NCBI RefSeq assembly: GCF_042738955.1
Contig: NZ_JBHYHC010000051.1
Span: forward strand, 1 to 64,000
DNA from: Umezawaea sp042738955
Lineage (GTDB): Bacteria; Actinomycetota; Actinomycetes; Mycobacteriales; Pseudonocardiaceae
DNA: 64,000 nt
Direction: 5' to 3'
Under the pieces are notes generated by a model that was given only the letters and a program-made list of their open reading frames with translations, was not told the DNA's origin and searched no databases. Made by a program: the position numbers and the translations under genes. Position 1 is the first letter of the stretch. Each line of letters starts with the position of its first letter. This document shows, piece after piece, positions 43,539 through 51,370 of this stretch.

Positions 43539-44748
43539 CGCGGTCCAGCACCTCGCGCAGGGCGCGCATGGCGCCGTCGAACATCTCCGGCTCGCGGGCC
43601 AGCGCCAGGCGGATGAAGCGCTCGCCCTTGACCGGCTCGTTCCAGTAGAAGTAGGTGCCGGGGAGGACGTAGACCTCGTTCTCCAGCAGCTTCTCCTGCA
43701 GGCGGGTCGCGGTCAGGCCCTCGGGCTTGATCCGGAACCACGCCACGCTGACGTTCACCGCGGGCTCGACGTACTCGAGCACCTCGCCGTCCAGCATCGA
43801 CTTGGCCAGCGCCCGGTTCGCGGTGATGACGTCGCGCACCGAGGCGAACTCGTCCTCGATCGAGTCCTCGACGTAGTTCGCCAGGAAGTTCAGCACGAAC
43901 GGCGAGACGTTGAGCAGCACGCTGGTGTGCAGGTTGTAGACGGCCTCGTGGATGTCGTCGCTGGCGGTGATCATCGCGCACTTGGCGTCCTGCACCGGCC
44001 ACGTCTTGCCGGTGTCCTCGATCGCCATGTAGCTGACGCCGGAGGACTCCAGCAGCTGGTAGATGTCGAACCGGCCGACGTTGCGGTCGGCCAGCGCGAA
44101 CGACGCGAAGCACTGGTCGATCAGCAGCAGCTTGCCGTGGTCCACGCAGTAGCGGACGACCTGCTCGAAGCCCTTGCGGCCGTCCTTGAGGAGGCTGAAC
44201 CCGGTCGGGTTGTTCGGGTCGACCAGGAACAGCGCGTCCGTGTGCACGGTGCGCACCAGGTTGTCGTAAATGGTGTCCGGATCGTGCAGTTCGCTCTCGT
44301 TGATCGGTTTGATCTCGACCTGCATGTTCCGCAACAGGTCGACGAGGTTGTCGAAACAAGGCTCGATGAGCGAAACGGACATATCGCGCTGCTTGAGGAA
44401 CATTGCCGCGACCATCGTCGAGATGCTCGCCGCGTAGGAGAGCATCGTCTTGTTCAATTCAGCCGCGCCCGGTTGCCGGTGGAGCCGGAAGAAGGCCTCG
44501 ATGAATCGCTTCTCGTAGAACGACTGGAGACCCTCCTCGGCTTCTCGCCATAATTCGGGAAGAGAGTTCACAATCTTGTCCTGGCTGTCCGACTGGCGCT
44601 GGTGCGTGTGGGCGTCCGCCAGGTTGAAGCGGGTCTTCAGCGCCAGGATCTCGTGCTGGGTGAGATCGACGAAGCCGCTCACGTCCGGTGTGGCCGTCTC
44701 GGGTGCCTGCTGGGCGTTCTGGTCCCTCGTGGTCGTTTCGGTGCTCAT
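43528..44748 (-). CDS. rohP: PLP-dependent L-arginine oxidase/hydroxylase (RohP/MppP-like)
   Basis: A 406-residue fold-type I aminotransferase relative. The N-terminal lid with LADAHTHQRQ (His47/His49) is the mark of the oxygen-using RohP/MppP/Ind4 group, where this His is needed for 4-hydroxylation. PLP contacts are N180 in VDPNNPTGF, D211 in LLIDQCFASF and K248 in EDTGKTWPVQD. Known members turn L-arginine and O2 into (S)-4-hydroxy-2-ketoarginine without a metal. It is the first gene of a seven-gene reverse-strand operon. Base composition of its promoter region is AT-richer than the surroundings. Family assignment is strong; arginine as substrate is by homology. Confidence 0.85.
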   Translation of the reverse strand: MSTETTTRDQNAQQAPETATPDVSGFVDLTQHEILALKTRFNLADAHTHQRQSDSQDKIVNSLPELWREAEEGLQSFYEKRFIEAFFRLHRQPGAAELNKTMLSYAASISTMVAAMFLKQRDMSVSLIEPCFDNLVDLLRNMQVEIKPINESELHDPDTIYDNLVRTVHTDALFLVDPNNPTGFSLLKDGRKGFEQVVRYCVDHGKLLLIDQCFASFALADRNVGRFDIYQLLESSGVSYMAIEDTGKTWPVQDAKCAMITASDDIHEAVYNLHTSVLLNVSPFVLNFLANYVEDSIEDEFASVRDVITANRALAKSMLDGEVLEYVEPAVNVSVAWFRIKPEGLTATRLQEKLLENEVYVLPGTYFYWNEPVKGERFIRLALAREPEMFDGAMRALREVLDRDEW

Positions 44749-44790
44749 GTGGGTAATCCCCCAGGACTGATGATGGGCACGGTGAACAAA

Positions 44791-44923
44791 GGGACCCGTA
44801 CGGGTCCCCGAGGTAATTCGGATTCTTTCCGCCGCCGGGTCGGACTGACCAAGTCGCCTGCTGACGGGTGCGTGGCCTCGATGGCATCCACAGCGTAACG
44901 AAAGAAACGTCCCCGTAACGGGG
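44791..44923. promoter_or_regulatory. two palindromic operators upstream of rohP-like operon
   Basis: GGGACCCGTACGGGTCCC (44791-44808) is a perfect 18-base palindrome 43 bases before the start codon. A related dyad CCCCGT-A-ACGGGG lies at 44911-44923. CGTAACG occurs twice nearby (44894 and 44914). The 333-base gene-free spacer 44749-45081 thus holds a controlled promoter plus the terminator at 44969. Confidence 0.65.
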
Positions 44924-44968
44924 GCCCGTGACGCTGCTTCGGTTATCCGCAAGTGGGAAAATAAAAAA

Positions 44969-45004
44969 GGGCGACACCGGGGGAATTGCTTCCCCGGTGC
45001 GCCC
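44969..45004 (-). terminator. intrinsic terminator after DsbA-like copy 2
   Basis: GGGCG-(A)-CACCGGGG pairs with CCCCGGTG-CGCCC, a 13-bp stem with one bulge, followed on the reverse strand by a six-T run (44963-44968). It ends the transporter-MBL-DsbA transcript before the rohP promoter. Confidence 0.85.
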
Positions 45005-45081
45005 GATTTCAAATATGGCGAACGGATTTGTGAGCCTGCGTCAATTCCTCCGGTAAACGGGAATGGTGAGGAGTGCGGGAC

Positions 45082-45771
45082 TCAGGCGGCGGACCGCTTG
45101 AGCAGGTCGTCGACGGCGTGCGGGTCGACCGCGCCGATGATCGGCCAGCCCACGCCGTAGTCGCCCGCCCAGCCGACCTCGATGCCGGGGTTGGCGTGGT
45201 CCGTGCCGTCCGGCAGGAACAGGTGCGGGCTGCAGTTGACGACCTCGGTCGCCGAGATCGCCGCCTGCTCGGACAGCGCGCGCCGGGCGCGGCCGTCGTC
45301 GAGCGCCGCGGCCAGCTCCGGCACGTCGACCACGCCGGTGCTCTCCGCCGCGTCCAGGATGACGTGGTAGTTGGCGATGCTCTTCGACTCGGCCCAGAAG
45401 GCCTTGCGCAGCGCCAGGTCCAGCTGCTCGGACGCGCCGAGGCCCTGCTCCTTCGCGGCCTGGATCGCCTCCAGCGCGAGCAGCGTGCTCGACGGGTACA
45501 GCCAGTCCTTGTCCTGCCACATCTGCCAGCCCGCGTCGGGCTCGACGCTGCCCATCCTGGCGACCTCGCTGTCGGTGCCGGTCCGCGGGCTCGGCTTGCG
45601 GTTCAACAGCTCCAGCGGGAACGCCCGGTGGTCGAACGACACCCGGCCCTCCAGCCCGAGCCTGCGCCGGGCCTCGTGCAGGCGGTGGATCGTCACGTGC
45701 GCGAACGAGCACCAGATGTCGGAGAAGACGACGACGACACCGGGTTCGGGCGTCAGGTTGTGCGTGGTCAT
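45082..45771 (-). CDS. DsbA-like thioredoxin-fold protein, one-cysteine motif, copy 2
   Basis: A 229-residue paralogue of the protein at 38927. The active site reads VVFSDIWCSFAHVTIHRLHE, again CSFA rather than CxxC, and FDHRAFPLELLNRKP and NCSPHLFLPDGTDHANPG are shared. It has no export signal. The two copies bracket the azomycin-like operon. Family members with this motif may isomerise or break C-C/C-S bonds using a thiol cofactor; mycothiol would be the thiol in this lineage. It follows the MBL gene by 16 bases and precedes a strong terminator. Confidence 0.85.
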   Translation of the reverse strand: MTTHNLTPEPGVVVVFSDIWCSFAHVTIHRLHEARRRLGLEGRVSFDHRAFPLELLNRKPSPRTGTDSEVARMGSVEPDAGWQMWQDKDWLYPSSTLLALEAIQAAKEQGLGASEQLDLALRKAFWAESKSIANYHVILDAAESTGVVDVPELAAALDDGRARRALSEQAAISATEVVNCSPHLFLPDGTDHANPGIEVGWAGDYGVGWPIIGAVDPHAVDDLLKRSAA

Positions 45772-45787
45772 GGGTTTCCTTCCGGGA

Positions 45788-46609
45788 TCAGACCTGGTGC
45801 GCGTCGGCGACGGCCGCCAGTTCGGCCTCGTGGCGTTCCAGCACCGCCTCGACCTCGACGTCCTCCGGCGGCAGCCACGGCGTCATCGACGGGATGCCGC
45901 GCATGGCGGTGAGCAGCTCGCCGGTGCGGTTGGTGACCACCGGGCCGTGCGAGCTGAGGATGTGCTTGGGGTTGAGCTTCGCGATGCCGTCGATGACCTT
46001 GCCGAACTTCGCCTCGTCGACCAGCGCGGTCCACGGGGCGTTGGCGCGGGTGAACAGCGCGAGCCCGTCGAAGTAGTCCGCCTCGGACACGTCGTGCGCG
46101 TGCGTGGCGAACTGCGGCAGCACGGTGCCGAAGCTGTCCGCGCTGAACAGCGCGTCCAACCGCTGGTCGTAGACGGCCAGCGTGGCGGGGGAGTCGTAGG
46201 CGGGCGGGCGGAGCAGCGTGATCCGCCGGTCGCCCAGGTCGAGCGAGCGGCCGGGGTTGACCGTGCGGACCCGGTGCCGGGGCACGTTCCAGTACTCGGC
46301 GATCCGGTCCACCGAGAGCTGGTTGGTGATCAGCGTCGCGTTCGTCGCGGCGGCCAGGATCTCCCGCAGGCTGCCGATGTGGTCGCGGTCGTCGTGCGTG
46401 ACGATGATCCAGCGCAGGTCGAGCGGGTCGATCAGCGACCACAGGGCCTCCTCGAACGGCCCCATGTCGATCGGCAGGCCCGCGTCGACGAGCACGGGCT
46501 CGTGGGCGCGGATCAGGTACGAGTGCACCGGCAGCACGCCCGCGCCCTCGATGGGCAGCTGCGACGGCAGCACGAAGACCTCGGGCGCGGCGGTGTGGAT
46601 CGGCAGCAT
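45788..46609 (-). CDS. MBL-fold protein (flavodiiron ODP-like)
   Basis: A 273-residue metallo-beta-lactamase-fold protein. The motif THDDRDHIGS stands for HxExDH, with D in place of the Glu, as in oxygen-binding diiron domains of flavodiiron proteins; FSADSFGT and SSHGPVV supply the remaining ligands. It lacks the flavodoxin half. Such stand-alone domains may bind O2/NO or act as hydrolases. It lies between the transporter and DsbA-like copy 2 in one transcript, so it may help with nitro- or oxygen-related chemistry in the cluster. Function uncertain. Confidence 0.8.
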   Translation of the reverse strand: MLPIHTAAPEVFVLPSQLPIEGAGVLPVHSYLIRAHEPVLVDAGLPIDMGPFEEALWSLIDPLDLRWIIVTHDDRDHIGSLREILAAATNATLITNQLSVDRIAEYWNVPRHRVRTVNPGRSLDLGDRRITLLRPPAYDSPATLAVYDQRLDALFSADSFGTVLPQFATHAHDVSEADYFDGLALFTRANAPWTALVDEAKFGKVIDGIAKLNPKHILSSHGPVVTNRTGELLTAMRGIPSMTPWLPPEDVEVEAVLERHEAELAAVADAHQV

Positions 46610-46636
46610 CTTCTTCTCACTCCGGGGTTTCTGGGG

Positions 46637-47599
46637 CTACTTGGCCACTTGGACCAGCACCGAGCCGATCAGGAGCAGGGCGACACCGGCGATCCGCGCG
46701 CCGGTCAGCGGGCGGCGGGGGAGCCGGAACAGGCCGTACTGGTCGATCACGACGGACGCGAGCTGCTGGCCCGCGACGGTGAACGCGACCGTGGTCGCCG
46801 CGCCGATCTCCGGGATCAGCAGGAAGGTGACGGTGACGTAGGTGGCCGCGCACGCGCCGCCGAGCCAGCCCCACCACGGCATCTCGCGCAGCGTGCCGAA
46901 CTTCGGCTTCGGGGTCTTCTTGGACGCCACCAGCACGCCGAGCACCAGCGCGATCGCGATGACCGCGACCACGAAGCTGATCGTCGCGACCGTCAGCGGC
47001 GCGCCGAGCTCGTGGCGCAGCAGCGCGTTGACCGCGCCCTGCACCGGCAGCACGCCACCGGCGACGACGCCGAGCACGAGCCAGCCGAGCTGGGTCGACA
47101 GCGCGGGGCGGGCGTCGGACGCGACCGCCGTGCCGGGCCCGACCTTCGCGGTCTGGTTGATGCTGCGGACGATCACCGAGATGCCGACCAGCACGAGGGC
47201 CGCGCCGAGCACGATCAGCGCGTTCACCGGGACCTGCTTCACGCCGATCAGGCCGCCGAGGTCGAGCACGAGCGACGCGATCATCTGACCGGTCACCCAC
47301 AGTCCCACCGTGGTCAGCGCGCCGAGGCGGGGGATCAGCAGGATGCCGCTGGTGATGTAGAGCGGGCTCGCGAGCCCGCCCAGCAGGTGCCACCAGGTGA
47401 CGTCGGACAGGCCTTGCAGCGCTCCGAGGCTGCCCGTGGCGGCGGCGAGGACCGCGAGCAGCACTGCGGCCACCGTCAGCTGGAGCGTGGACGCCCCGTA
47501 CGGGGTGCCCACCGCGCGGTTCAGCTGCAGGTTCACCGATGCCTGGACGGCGAGGAGCGTGCCGACCAGCAGGGCCGCAGCGAGGAGGGCGATGTACAT
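46637..47599 (-). CDS. DMT-superfamily transporter (DUF606/YdcZ tandem)
   Basis: A 320-residue permease with ten helices made of two related YdcZ-type halves: VQASVNLQLNRAVGTPYGAS in the first and VQGAVNALLRHELGAPLTVA in the second. It is divergent from a TetR regulator and separated by 99 bases with two operators. The arrangement is typical of a regulated exporter. As first gene of the transcript leading into the azomycin-like cluster, self-resistance by product efflux is likely. Confidence 0.88.
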   Translation of the reverse strand: MYIALLAAALLVGTLLAVQASVNLQLNRAVGTPYGASTLQLTVAAVLLAVLAAATGSLGALQGLSDVTWWHLLGGLASPLYITSGILLIPRLGALTTVGLWVTGQMIASLVLDLGGLIGVKQVPVNALIVLGAALVLVGISVIVRSINQTAKVGPGTAVASDARPALSTQLGWLVLGVVAGGVLPVQGAVNALLRHELGAPLTVATISFVVAVIAIALVLGVLVASKKTPKPKFGTLREMPWWGWLGGACAATYVTVTFLLIPEIGAATTVAFTVAGQQLASVVIDQYGLFRLPRRPLTGARIAGVALLLIGSVLVQVAK

Positions 47600-47618
47600 G
47601 GGGCAGACCGTACCGTGG

Positions 47619-47673
47619 AAGTGGACACGGCGTCCACTTACAGTTTCCGGTGAAGGCGGACGACTTGTCCGTT
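47619..47673. promoter_or_regulatory. paired TetR operators for the DMT exporter
   Basis: AAGTGGAC-ACGGC-GTCCACTT (47619-47639) is a perfect 8-bp inverted repeat. A second dyad CGGAC-GACTT-GTCCG (47657-47671) shares the GGAC-N5-GTCC core. Their centres are 35 bases apart in the divergent spacer. Confidence 0.7.
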
Positions 47674-47698
47674 TTCCCGAACTGCGTAAGGTGGGCCC

Positions 47699-48331
47699 AT
47701 GGCAAGTGAGCCGGTGGACGTCGTCCTCTCCTTCGGCGGGCGCCCTCCGACCCGCGAACGGGCCGACGCCGCGCGCAACCGGCTGAAGGTGCTGGTGGCG
47801 GCCGAGAAGCTCTTCGCGTCGGCGAACGCCACCGACGTGACCATGGAGGACATCGCCCGCGAGGCGGGTGTCGGCCGCGCGACCCTGTACCGCCGCTACC
47901 CGGACCCGGTCTCCATCGCGCAGGCCCTGCTGGGGGAGCACGAGACCGAGTTGCAGCAGCGGATCCTCTTCGGACCTCCGCCGCTGGGGCCGGGCGGCGA
48001 ACCGGCCGAACGGCTGTCGGCGTTCTACGGGGCCATGGTCGACCTGCTCGAACGCCACCTGCACCTGGTGCTCGGCGCGGAGACCGGCAGGGCCCGCTTC
48101 CGCACGGGCGTCTACGGGTTCTGGCGCAAGCACGTCGAGGTGCTGGTCCGGGCGTCGCGGATCGACGCGCCCGCCTCGGTGGTCGACGTCCTGATGGCGC
48201 CGCTCGCCCCGGAGCTGTACGAGTACCAGCGCGGCCTCGGCCTCAGCACGGCCGAGATCGCCGACGGGCTCAGGTGGCTGGCGACCCGGACCCTGACCCC
48301 GCCCCCGGTGAACGGCCTCCGCCCGCACTGA
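47699..48331 (+). CDS. TetR/AcrR family regulator
   Basis: A 210-residue repressor. The helix-turn-helix MEDIAREAGVGRATLYRRYPDP is at about residues 49-70. The C-terminal domain is helical (AERLSAFYGAMVDLLERHLHL). ATG at 47699. It is divergent from the DMT exporter with two dyads between, so it probably controls both. Its 3' end overlaps the convergent NUDIX gene by 62 bases. Confidence 0.9.
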   Translation: MASEPVDVVLSFGGRPPTRERADAARNRLKVLVAAEKLFASANATDVTMEDIAREAGVGRATLYRRYPDPVSIAQALLGEHETELQQRILFGPPPLGPGGEPAERLSAFYGAMVDLLERHLHLVLGAETGRARFRTGVYGFWRKHVEVLVRASRIDAPASVVDVLMAPLAPELYEYQRGLGLSTAEIADGLRWLATRTLTPPPVNGLRPH

Positions 48332-48788
48332 GCAGGTCCGCCTCGGCCAGCAGCAGGTCGGCGTTCGCCACCAGGAAGTCGCGCAGCTCGACCGGGCGAA
48401 GATCGATCGAGTGAACTTCGGCGAGGGCCACCACGTCCGTCTCGAACCGCCCCCGCGTCGGGTCGCCGTACTCGGCCCCGGTGCGCGCCTCGGGGTCCAG
48501 CGTGAGCAGCCGGGCCAGGCGGAAGTGCGCCACGGACACCCCGCCCTCACGCCGTTCGCTGGTCAGGAACACCTGCTCGCCGATCACCGCGGTGGCCCCG
48601 AGCTCCTCCAGGATCTCCCGTACGACCGTCGCCTCCCGGTCGGCGTCGCCGGGCTCGACGCCACCGCCCGCCGTGGTCCAGTAGACCGGCCGACCGGGCC
48701 TGGTCCGCTTGAGCAGCACCAGCCGGTCGTGGTCGTCGAGCAGCACGGCCCGGACGGACCGGCGGACGATCGGCGTCCTCGCACTCAT
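48270..48788 (-). CDS. NUDIX hydrolase
   Basis: A 172-residue NTP/NDP-sugar-type hydrolase. The Nudix box GGGVEPGDADREATVVREIL plus EELGA fits the consensus with all catalytic Glu present. Start ATG at 48788. The C-terminal tail is Gly/Ser-rich and probably disordered. The substrate cannot be predicted. It precedes no obvious partner; the gene upstream ends 17 bases earlier. Confidence 0.9.
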   Translation of the reverse strand: MSARTPIVRRSVRAVLLDDHDRLVLLKRTRPGRPVYWTTAGGGVEPGDADREATVVREILEELGATAVIGEQVFLTSERREGGVSVAHFRLARLLTLDPEARTGAEYGDPTRGRFETDVVALAEVHSIDLRPVELRDFLVANADLLLAEADLLSAGGGRSPGAGSGSGSPAT

Positions 48789-48804
48789 GGGTCTCCGGGA
48801 GCGG

Positions 48805-49581
48805 TCAGTCGGCGGAGTGGGCGGTGTTGTCGATCCAGTGCTGCGCCAGGGAAGCGTCACCGTCGACGGCGAGGCCGTCGAGGGGGAGTCGTCGGGTCAG
48901 GGCCGGCAGCAACGACCGTGCCGGGCCGGTCACGGTCACGTCGGCGGGCCGGGTGTCGGACAGGGAGGTCGCCCCGTCCGGCCGCCGTTCGACGAGCCAG
49001 TCGCCCGCGTCGGTGGCCCGCCACCGCAGGACTTGACCGGTGCCGCGGAGGGCGTGGGCGGACTCGGCGCGGCGCATCTCCCACGTGGGGGAGGTCAGCA
49101 TCGCGAAGTGGTTGCCGATCAGCGCGGCCGCCACGACGGCGTCGACCTCGACCGGCCGGTCCGCGGCGATGGCCGCGTCGAAGCCGTGGACCACGGCCTC
49201 GTTGACCATGCTCGTCAGCCAGAACCACGTCCCGGACCGCTCGTCACCGGCGGCGTTGAACACCGGCGCGTCGAGGGCGTCGTCGGAGCACGCGGTCGCG
49301 ACCCGCTCGGCGGACGCCGACAGCCACGCCTGCCACTCGTCGGGACCGGCGGGAGGCGCGGCCATCTCCGTGGGCAGCCGGGTGGGATCGGTGATGCGCC
49401 GCTCGATGATCTCCGCGACCCAGTGCTGGGTCTGGCCCAGGTGCAGGACCAGGTCGGTGACGGTCCACTTCGGGGCCGTGGGCACGGCGGCGTCCGGTCC
49501 GGCCGCGACGGCCGCCTCCGCCAGGCGCCGGGTGTGGTCGACGATCGCTCGCCGGGCGAGGTCCGCGGTCAGCTCGGTCAT
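48805..49581 (-). CDS. maleylpyruvate isomerase-fold mycothiol-dependent enzyme
   Basis: A 258-residue DinB/MDMPI-fold protein. The N-terminal four-helix bundle carries metal-binding histidines in DLVLHLGQTQHWV and NEAVVHGFDAAI. The C-terminal domain ends in the SCP2-like block of this family. Members use mycothiol as cofactor in isomerase or transferase reactions, consistent with an actinobacterial host. ATG at 49581 with an AGGAGG-like stretch upstream (GAGGACGAC). Confidence 0.88.
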   Translation of the reverse strand: MTELTADLARRAIVDHTRRLAEAAVAAGPDAAVPTAPKWTVTDLVLHLGQTQHWVAEIIERRITDPTRLPTEMAAPPAGPDEWQAWLSASAERVATACSDDALDAPVFNAAGDERSGTWFWLTSMVNEAVVHGFDAAIAADRPVEVDAVVAAALIGNHFAMLTSPTWEMRRAESAHALRGTGQVLRWRATDAGDWLVERRPDGATSLSDTRPADVTVTGPARSLLPALTRRLPLDGLAVDGDASLAQHWIDNTAHSAD

Positions 49582-49671
49582 CGTGTCGTCCTCCGTGTCG
49601 GTGCGAGTGCCTACGACCACGCGTCGAACGGCAGGGGCCCGGATCGACAAGCCCGCCAGAACTTTTCCGAC

Positions 49672-50217
49672 TCAGGAGGAACGTACCTGTCCCGGCAGCT
49701 CGGACAGGTACTCCGGCGGCACGGCGGGGGCCAGCCACACGCCGTTCGCGCTCACCCGGAACTCGTGCCCGGCCGCCCGCATCGCGGCCGCGTCGACCAC
49801 CAGCACCACGGGCCTGCCCCGCCGCGCGCCCACCCGTTGGGCGGTCTCGACGGTCGTGGACAGGTGCACGTCGTGGCGGTTCATCGGGCGCAGGCCGTCG
49901 CGGTGGACGTCGGGCAGCACCCGCCCGACCGTGCCGTGGTAGAGCACCGCGGGCGGTTCGGCGACCGGCAGGTCGAGGTCCACGGCCACGCTGTGGCCCT
50001 GGCTCGCGCGGATCCGGTCGCCGTCGATCTCGAAGCGCTTCTTGTCGTTGCGCTCCACCACCTCCACGAGCTGGGCGCGGGTGACGCGGAGCGCGGCGAG
50101 CAGGTCGTCGACGCCGACCCAGCCCGCGGCGTCCAGGCGCAGGCCGATCGCCTCCGGGTCGTGTCTGAGGTGCTTGGAGAGCCGCTTGGACAAGCGGATC
50201 ATGTCCTTCTCTTGCAT
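49672..50217 (-). CDS. kptA: RNA 2'-phosphotransferase (Tpt1/KptA)
   Basis: A 181-residue enzyme that removes a 2'-phosphate from RNA using NAD. The signature residues are present in RLSKRLSKHLRHDPEAIGL, VLYHGTVGR, MNRHDVHLSTT and VWLAPAVPPEYL. Start ATG at 50217 (Met at 50202 is an alternative). Bacteria without a splicing pathway making such junctions often carry it; roles in NAD-capped or ADP-ribosylated RNA have been suggested. No RNA ligase gene is adjacent. Confidence 0.92.
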   Translation of the reverse strand: MQEKDMIRLSKRLSKHLRHDPEAIGLRLDAAGWVGVDDLLAALRVTRAQLVEVVERNDKKRFEIDGDRIRASQGHSVAVDLDLPVAEPPAVLYHGTVGRVLPDVHRDGLRPMNRHDVHLSTTVETAQRVGARRGRPVVLVVDAAAMRAAGHEFRVSANGVWLAPAVPPEYLSELPGQVRSS

Positions 50218-50305
50218 GGGCCACAGCTCAGCACGGCGGATCCCCACCCCGCCACCGGTTTCCGCAGTAGCCTGGCCGTGGACGTCGGGGAGGGCGTCCA
50301 CGGGG

Positions 50306-50857
50306 GTGGGGTGGGTGTTTCTTCGCGTCTTCGGCCTGCTGTTTTCGGGGGTGCTGGCTGTGTCCGGGCTGACCGCGTCGGACCTGGTGCGGCAGCCGGA
50401 CCAGTCCGTGCTGCTGCACAACGTCCGCACGGGCAAGTGCGCGGACGTGCCGGGCTACGGGCCCGGCGAGCCGGACGGGCCGGTCGGCCAGTTCACGTGC
50501 GACGGGTCGGCGCACGACAACCAGCGCTGGATCCTGCGCTACGAGGGGAGGTCGCCCAGCAGGCGGCTGACGTACTCGATCTCCAACACCGTCGACGGGC
50601 TGTGCCTCGACCTGCCGGACTTCGGCGCGGTCGAGGCGGGCACGGAGGTGTCGGAGTTCAAGTGCCGCACCACGCAGGACAACCAGCTGTTCTTCCTGGT
50701 CCGCCGACCGGGCACGGACGCGGTGTGGATCGTGAACCTGGCCAGCCAGCTGTGCCTGGACGTCGACGGCTTCGGCACCGGAGGTGACGACGCGCCGCTC
50801 ACGCTCTGGTATTGCAGCGACGAGGACGACCACCACTGGCGGCTCGAAGGCCCTTAG
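50306..50857 (+). CDS. secreted ricin-type beta-trefoil lectin
   Basis: A 183-residue exported protein. A signal peptide covers the first 23 residues or so (FLRVFGLLFSGVLAVSG). The rest is one RICIN-type trefoil with three lobes marked by cysteine pairs and QxW-like ends (DNQRWIL, DNQLFFL, DHHWRLE) and CLDLPDF/CLDVDGF sugar-site motifs. There is no attached catalytic domain, so it may act as a free carbohydrate binder or inhibitor. The start (GTG 50306 or 50315) is uncertain. Confidence 0.8.
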   Translation: MGWVFLRVFGLLFSGVLAVSGLTASDLVRQPDQSVLLHNVRTGKCADVPGYGPGEPDGPVGQFTCDGSAHDNQRWILRYEGRSPSRRLTYSISNTVDGLCLDLPDFGAVEAGTEVSEFKCRTTQDNQLFFLVRRPGTDAVWIVNLASQLCLDVDGFGTGGDDAPLTLWYCSDEDDHHWRLEGP

Positions 50858-51315
50858 GTCCCGCCCTCGGTCGCGGCCCTCAGCTTCGGCGCGCCCGGCC
50901 CGTCCGCGGACTGCGCGTCGTCGAAGTTGTGCAGGAAGCAGCTCCGCAGCGACAGGCAGCCGCAGCCGATGCACGACGTGAGCCGGTCCCGCAGCCGCAC
51001 CAGCGAGTCGATCCGCGCGTCCAGTTCCGTCTGCCACGACTGCGACAGCCTGCTCCAGTCGGCCTTCGTCGGCGTGCGCCCGTCCGGCAGCGTGGCCAGC
51101 GCCGCGTGCACGTCCTCCAGGCTCAACCCGACCCGCTGCGCCGTGCGGATGAACGCCAGGCGCCGCAGCACCGACCGCGCGTACCGCCGCTGGTTGCCCG
51201 AGGTGCGGTGCGAGGTGATCAGCCCGCGCTCCTCGTAGAACCGCAGCGCCGTGTGCGGCACGCCGCTGCGCTCGGCCACCTGCCCGATGGTGAGGCTCTC
51301 CGGCAACTTCGTCAC
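50854..51315 (-). CDS. soxR: SoxR redox-sensing transcriptional activator
   Basis: A 153-residue MerR-family regulator with the SoxR iron-sulfur cysteines CIGCGCLSLRSC at about residues 118-129. The DNA-binding head is LTIGQVAERSGVPHTALRFYEERGL. Actinobacterial SoxR proteins respond to redox-active secondary metabolites rather than superoxide. GTG at 51315. It is divergent from the split transketolase genes with a dyad at the promoter, so both are probably under its control. Confidence 0.93.
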   Translation of the reverse strand: MTKLPESLTIGQVAERSGVPHTALRFYEERGLITSHRTSGNQRRYARSVLRRLAFIRTAQRVGLSLEDVHAALATLPDGRTPTKADWSRLSQSWQTELDARIDSLVRLRDRLTSCIGCGCLSLRSCFLHNFDDAQSADGPGAPKLRAATEGGT

Positions 51316-51323
51316 GCGGCCGA

Positions 51324-51355
51324 CCCTACCCCTTGACCTCCACCATGGTCGAGGT
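51324..51355. promoter_or_regulatory. SoxR operator and divergent promoters
   Basis: ACCTC-C-ACCATGGT-C-GAGGT (51336-51355) is an inverted repeat with one mismatched pair. On the reverse strand TCGACC (51352-51347) and TAGGGT (51328-51323) are spaced 18 bases and serve soxR. On the forward strand TTGACC (51333-51338) lies upstream of the transketolase start at 51371. The long spacer with a central dyad is typical for MerR-type activation. Confidence 0.65.
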
Positions 51356-51370
51356 TGGACCCTGGGGAGC

